Positions 44,978 to 46,440 of a stretch of 46,440 nt of DNA are shown here, one piece after another. The translations under genes were made by a program, and so were the position numbers. Below the pieces are notes generated by a model. It had not been told where the DNA came from and did no database searches. It saw only the letters and a program-made list of their open reading frames with translations. The stretch's first letter is position 1. Each line of letters begins with the position of its first letter. This DNA is from an uncultured Bacteroidales bacterium (GTDB taxonomy: Bacteria; Bacteroidota; Bacteroidia; Bacteroidales; JAUNSR01): the NCBI GenBank assembly GCA_947074105.1, contig CAMTON010000022.1, positions 1 through 46,440 on the forward strand, written 5' to 3'.

Positions 44978-46303
44978 ATGAAGACAATTTGTTTTTATTT
45001 TCAGATTCATCAGCCGTTTCGTTTAAAACGTTACCGCTTTTTTGATATAGGCAGAGATCATTATTATTATGATGATTTCAATAATGAGGAAATTATTAAG
45101 GATATAGCAAGAAAATCTTATTTGCCTGCTAATAACGCAATTCTTGAAATGATCAAGAATTCCGATAAGCAGTTTAAAGTGGCTTTCTCTATTTCCGGTG
45201 TTGCTCTTGAGCAGCTTGAGATTTATGTTCCTGAGTTTATCGATTCAATGAAAGAACTTGCAGCTACGGGTTGCGTGGAATTTCTTGCAGAAACATTCTC
45301 TCATTCTCTTTCTTCTCTTAAAGATCCTGAAGAGTTTGAACTTCAGGTAAAAATGCATTCGGAAAAGATTCAGCAATTATTCGGTCAGACACCTAAAGTG
45401 TTCAGAAATACCGAGCTTATCTATTCTGATGATCTTGCAGAGCAGATTGCAGCTATGGGATTCAAAGGTGTGATTACAGAAGGAGCAAAACATATTCTTG
45501 GATGGAAGAGTCCGGATTATGTCTATGAATCGGCTGTTAATCCTGATTTGAAAATTCTTCTTAAGAATTATAAATTCAGCGATGATATCTGCTTCAATTT
45601 CTCAAAATATAACTGGAGCGAATATCCTCTGACTGCAGATAAATTTATTAACTGGGCTTCTGTTCTTCCGGAAGATGAACAGGTTGTTAATCTCTTTATG
45701 AATTATGAAGTTCTTGGTTCAATGCAGCCTGCAGCAACAGGAATTTTTGAATTCTTCAAAGCTTTACCACGTTTTGCAAAAGAAAAGGGTATCAGCTTTA
45801 TGACTCCGTCGGAAGTTATCGAAACTTATCCTTCAGTAGGTGTTTTCTCAGTAACTCATCCTATTTCATGGGCAGACGAGGAGCGTGATACAAGTGCATG
45901 GCTTGGAAATACACTTCAGAAAGAAGCTTGTGACAGATTATACTCAATAGGAGAACGTGTGCGATTATGTAAAGATCGCCGTATTCTTCAGGACTGGGAT
46001 TATCTTCAGAGCAGCGACCATTTCTATTATATGAGTACCAAGAGAAAAAGCGATGGTGCTATGCATAAGATGTTCAGTCCTTATGATTCACCGTATGAAG
46101 CTTTTACAAACTATATGAATGTACTTAGCGACTTTATTCTGAGAGTACAGCAGCAGTATCCTGTTTCTATTGAAAATGAAGAGTTGAATGCTCTTCTTAC
46201 TACAATTCAGAATCAGGGAGAGGCAATTCAGAAACTTGAGGAGAAAATCACAAGAATGAAAGATGCCGCTAAAATCAAAGAAAAAGAGTCTAAAGTTGTC
46301 TGA
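44978..46303 (+). CDS. GH57 amylase-like protein with altered catalytic site
   Basis: This 441-residue cytosolic protein has GH57 signatures: FQIHQPFR with HQP (11-13), ETFSHSLSSL and FRNTELIYSDD with the expected nucleophile E146. The acid/base region, usually MDYETFGEH in active GH57 amylases, reads MNYEVLGSM, so N242 stands where Asp is expected. This matches the class of GH57 alpha-amylase-like proteins described as lacking one or both catalytic residues. Substrate binding or a regulatory role is then more likely than hydrolysis. The last ~55 residues are a charged coiled coil. It is the third gene of the glycogen cluster and is followed by a strong terminator. Confidence 0.87.
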   Translation: MKTICFYFQIHQPFRLKRYRFFDIGRDHYYYDDFNNEEIIKDIARKSYLPANNAILEMIKNSDKQFKVAFSISGVALEQLEIYVPEFIDSMKELAATGCVEFLAETFSHSLSSLKDPEEFELQVKMHSEKIQQLFGQTPKVFRNTELIYSDDLAEQIAAMGFKGVITEGAKHILGWKSPDYVYESAVNPDLKILLKNYKFSDDICFNFSKYNWSEYPLTADKFINWASVLPEDEQVVNLFMNYEVLGSMQPAATGIFEFFKALPRFAKEKGISFMTPSEVIETYPSVGVFSVTHPISWADEERDTSAWLGNTLQKEACDRLYSIGERVRLCKDRRILQDWDYLQSSDHFYYMSTKRKSDGAMHKMFSPYDSPYEAFTNYMNVLSDFILRVQQQYPVSIENEELNALLTTIQNQGEAIQKLEEKITRMKDAAKIKEKESKVV

Positions 46304-46328
46304 CAACTATATTTTTAATTGGCAAATA

Positions 46329-46357
46329 AAAGGGAGTCTGAAAAGATTCCCTTTTTT
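46329..46357 (+). terminator. Rho-independent terminator after GH57 gene
   Basis: An 11-bp stem (AAAGGGAGTCT with AGATTCCCTTT, one G-U pair) closes a GAAA tetraloop and is followed by a T-run. It begins 26 bp after the GH57 stop and ends the glycogen transcript. Confidence 0.9.
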
Positions 46358-46380
46358 GTTATATCAGATTTGAAATTATA

Positions 46381-46440
46381 ATATTAGATATTAGATATTA
46401 GATATTAGATATTAGATATTAGATATTAGATATTAGATAT
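46381..46440. repeat. 9-bp tandem repeat running off the window edge
   Basis: The unit ATATTAGAT repeats without a mismatch for 60 bp (about 6.7 copies) and continues past the right end of the window. Its total length is unknown. Lack of variation between copies suggests recent expansion or high slippage. Confidence 0.95.

Noticed and set aside
46381-46440. Possible CRISPR or phage attachment repeat
   Set aside because: A 9-bp head-to-tail repeat without spacers or an integrase fits a minisatellite only.

Overview
The window reads as a chromosomal segment of an AT-rich Bacteroidales-type bacterium. This rests on sequence features. Shine-Dalgarno sites are almost absent, and several intergenic regions carry the Bacteroidetes -7 box TAnnTTTG, most often as TATCTTTG. 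LysS has a C-terminal extension, KsgA has NYPY instead of NLPY, the sirtuin is zinc-free, and a secreted protein ends in a type-IX-secretion-like tail. Genus cannot be fixed from the sequence alone. No tRNA, rRNA, CRISPR array, transposase or phage gene was seen.

Layout. (1) 1-2.35 kb: an MsbA-type ABC exporter bracketed by two tandem-repeat arrays (66-bp units upstream, 33/39-bp units starting inside its last codons). (2) 2.39-8.43 kb: housekeeping genes pepD and a UPF0104/LPG-synthase-type flippase (minus strand), then rsmA, mgtE and an acyltransferase-3 protein (plus strand). (3) 8.7-11.2 kb: a large secreted protein with three galactose-binding-like modules, a FIVAR-like helical stretch and a T9SS-like tail. 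(4) 11.65-28.8 kb: a long, all-plus-strand exopolysaccharide locus. It holds UDP-glucuronate decarboxylase, a soluble receiver-histidine kinase, a single-domain response regulator, a degenerate receiver fused to the initiating sugar-phosphate transferase, five further glycosyltransferases, a Wzx-type flippase, a Cys-free sirtuin, a half-size TolC-like protein, a Wzc/GumC-like protein with a degenerate kinase domain, a Wzy/ligase protein and a hexapeptide acyltransferase. (5) 28.9-36.5 kb: marC, a Crp/Fnr regulator, lysS, gpsA, pgi, a beta-phosphoglucomutase-like HAD protein and a NUDIX protein. (6) 36.6-39.5 kb, minus strand: rfbD, rfbB and a rhomboid protease. (7) 39.8-46.3 kb: an MFS transporter, then a compact cluster of debranching enzyme, GT4 glycogen-synthase-like protein and GH57 amylase-like protein. 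The window ends in a 9-bp tandem repeat that runs off the edge.

Working together. The 11.65-28.8 kb locus can make a nucleotide sugar (UDP-xylose), start, elongate, flip, polymerise and export a polysaccharide. rfbB and rfbD could add dTDP-rhamnose, although rfbA and rfbC are not here. The best candidate for something undescribed is the kinase, response regulator and pseudoreceiver-PHPT trio. It places phosphorelay parts next to, and fused onto, the first committed enzyme of polymer synthesis, with no DNA-binding output domain among them. The exporter is also unusual: no Wza/OPX protein is present, and a half-length TolC-like protein precedes a chain-length protein whose kinase motifs are damaged. 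In the glycogen cluster, the GH57 protein has Asn at the position where the catalytic Asp is expected.
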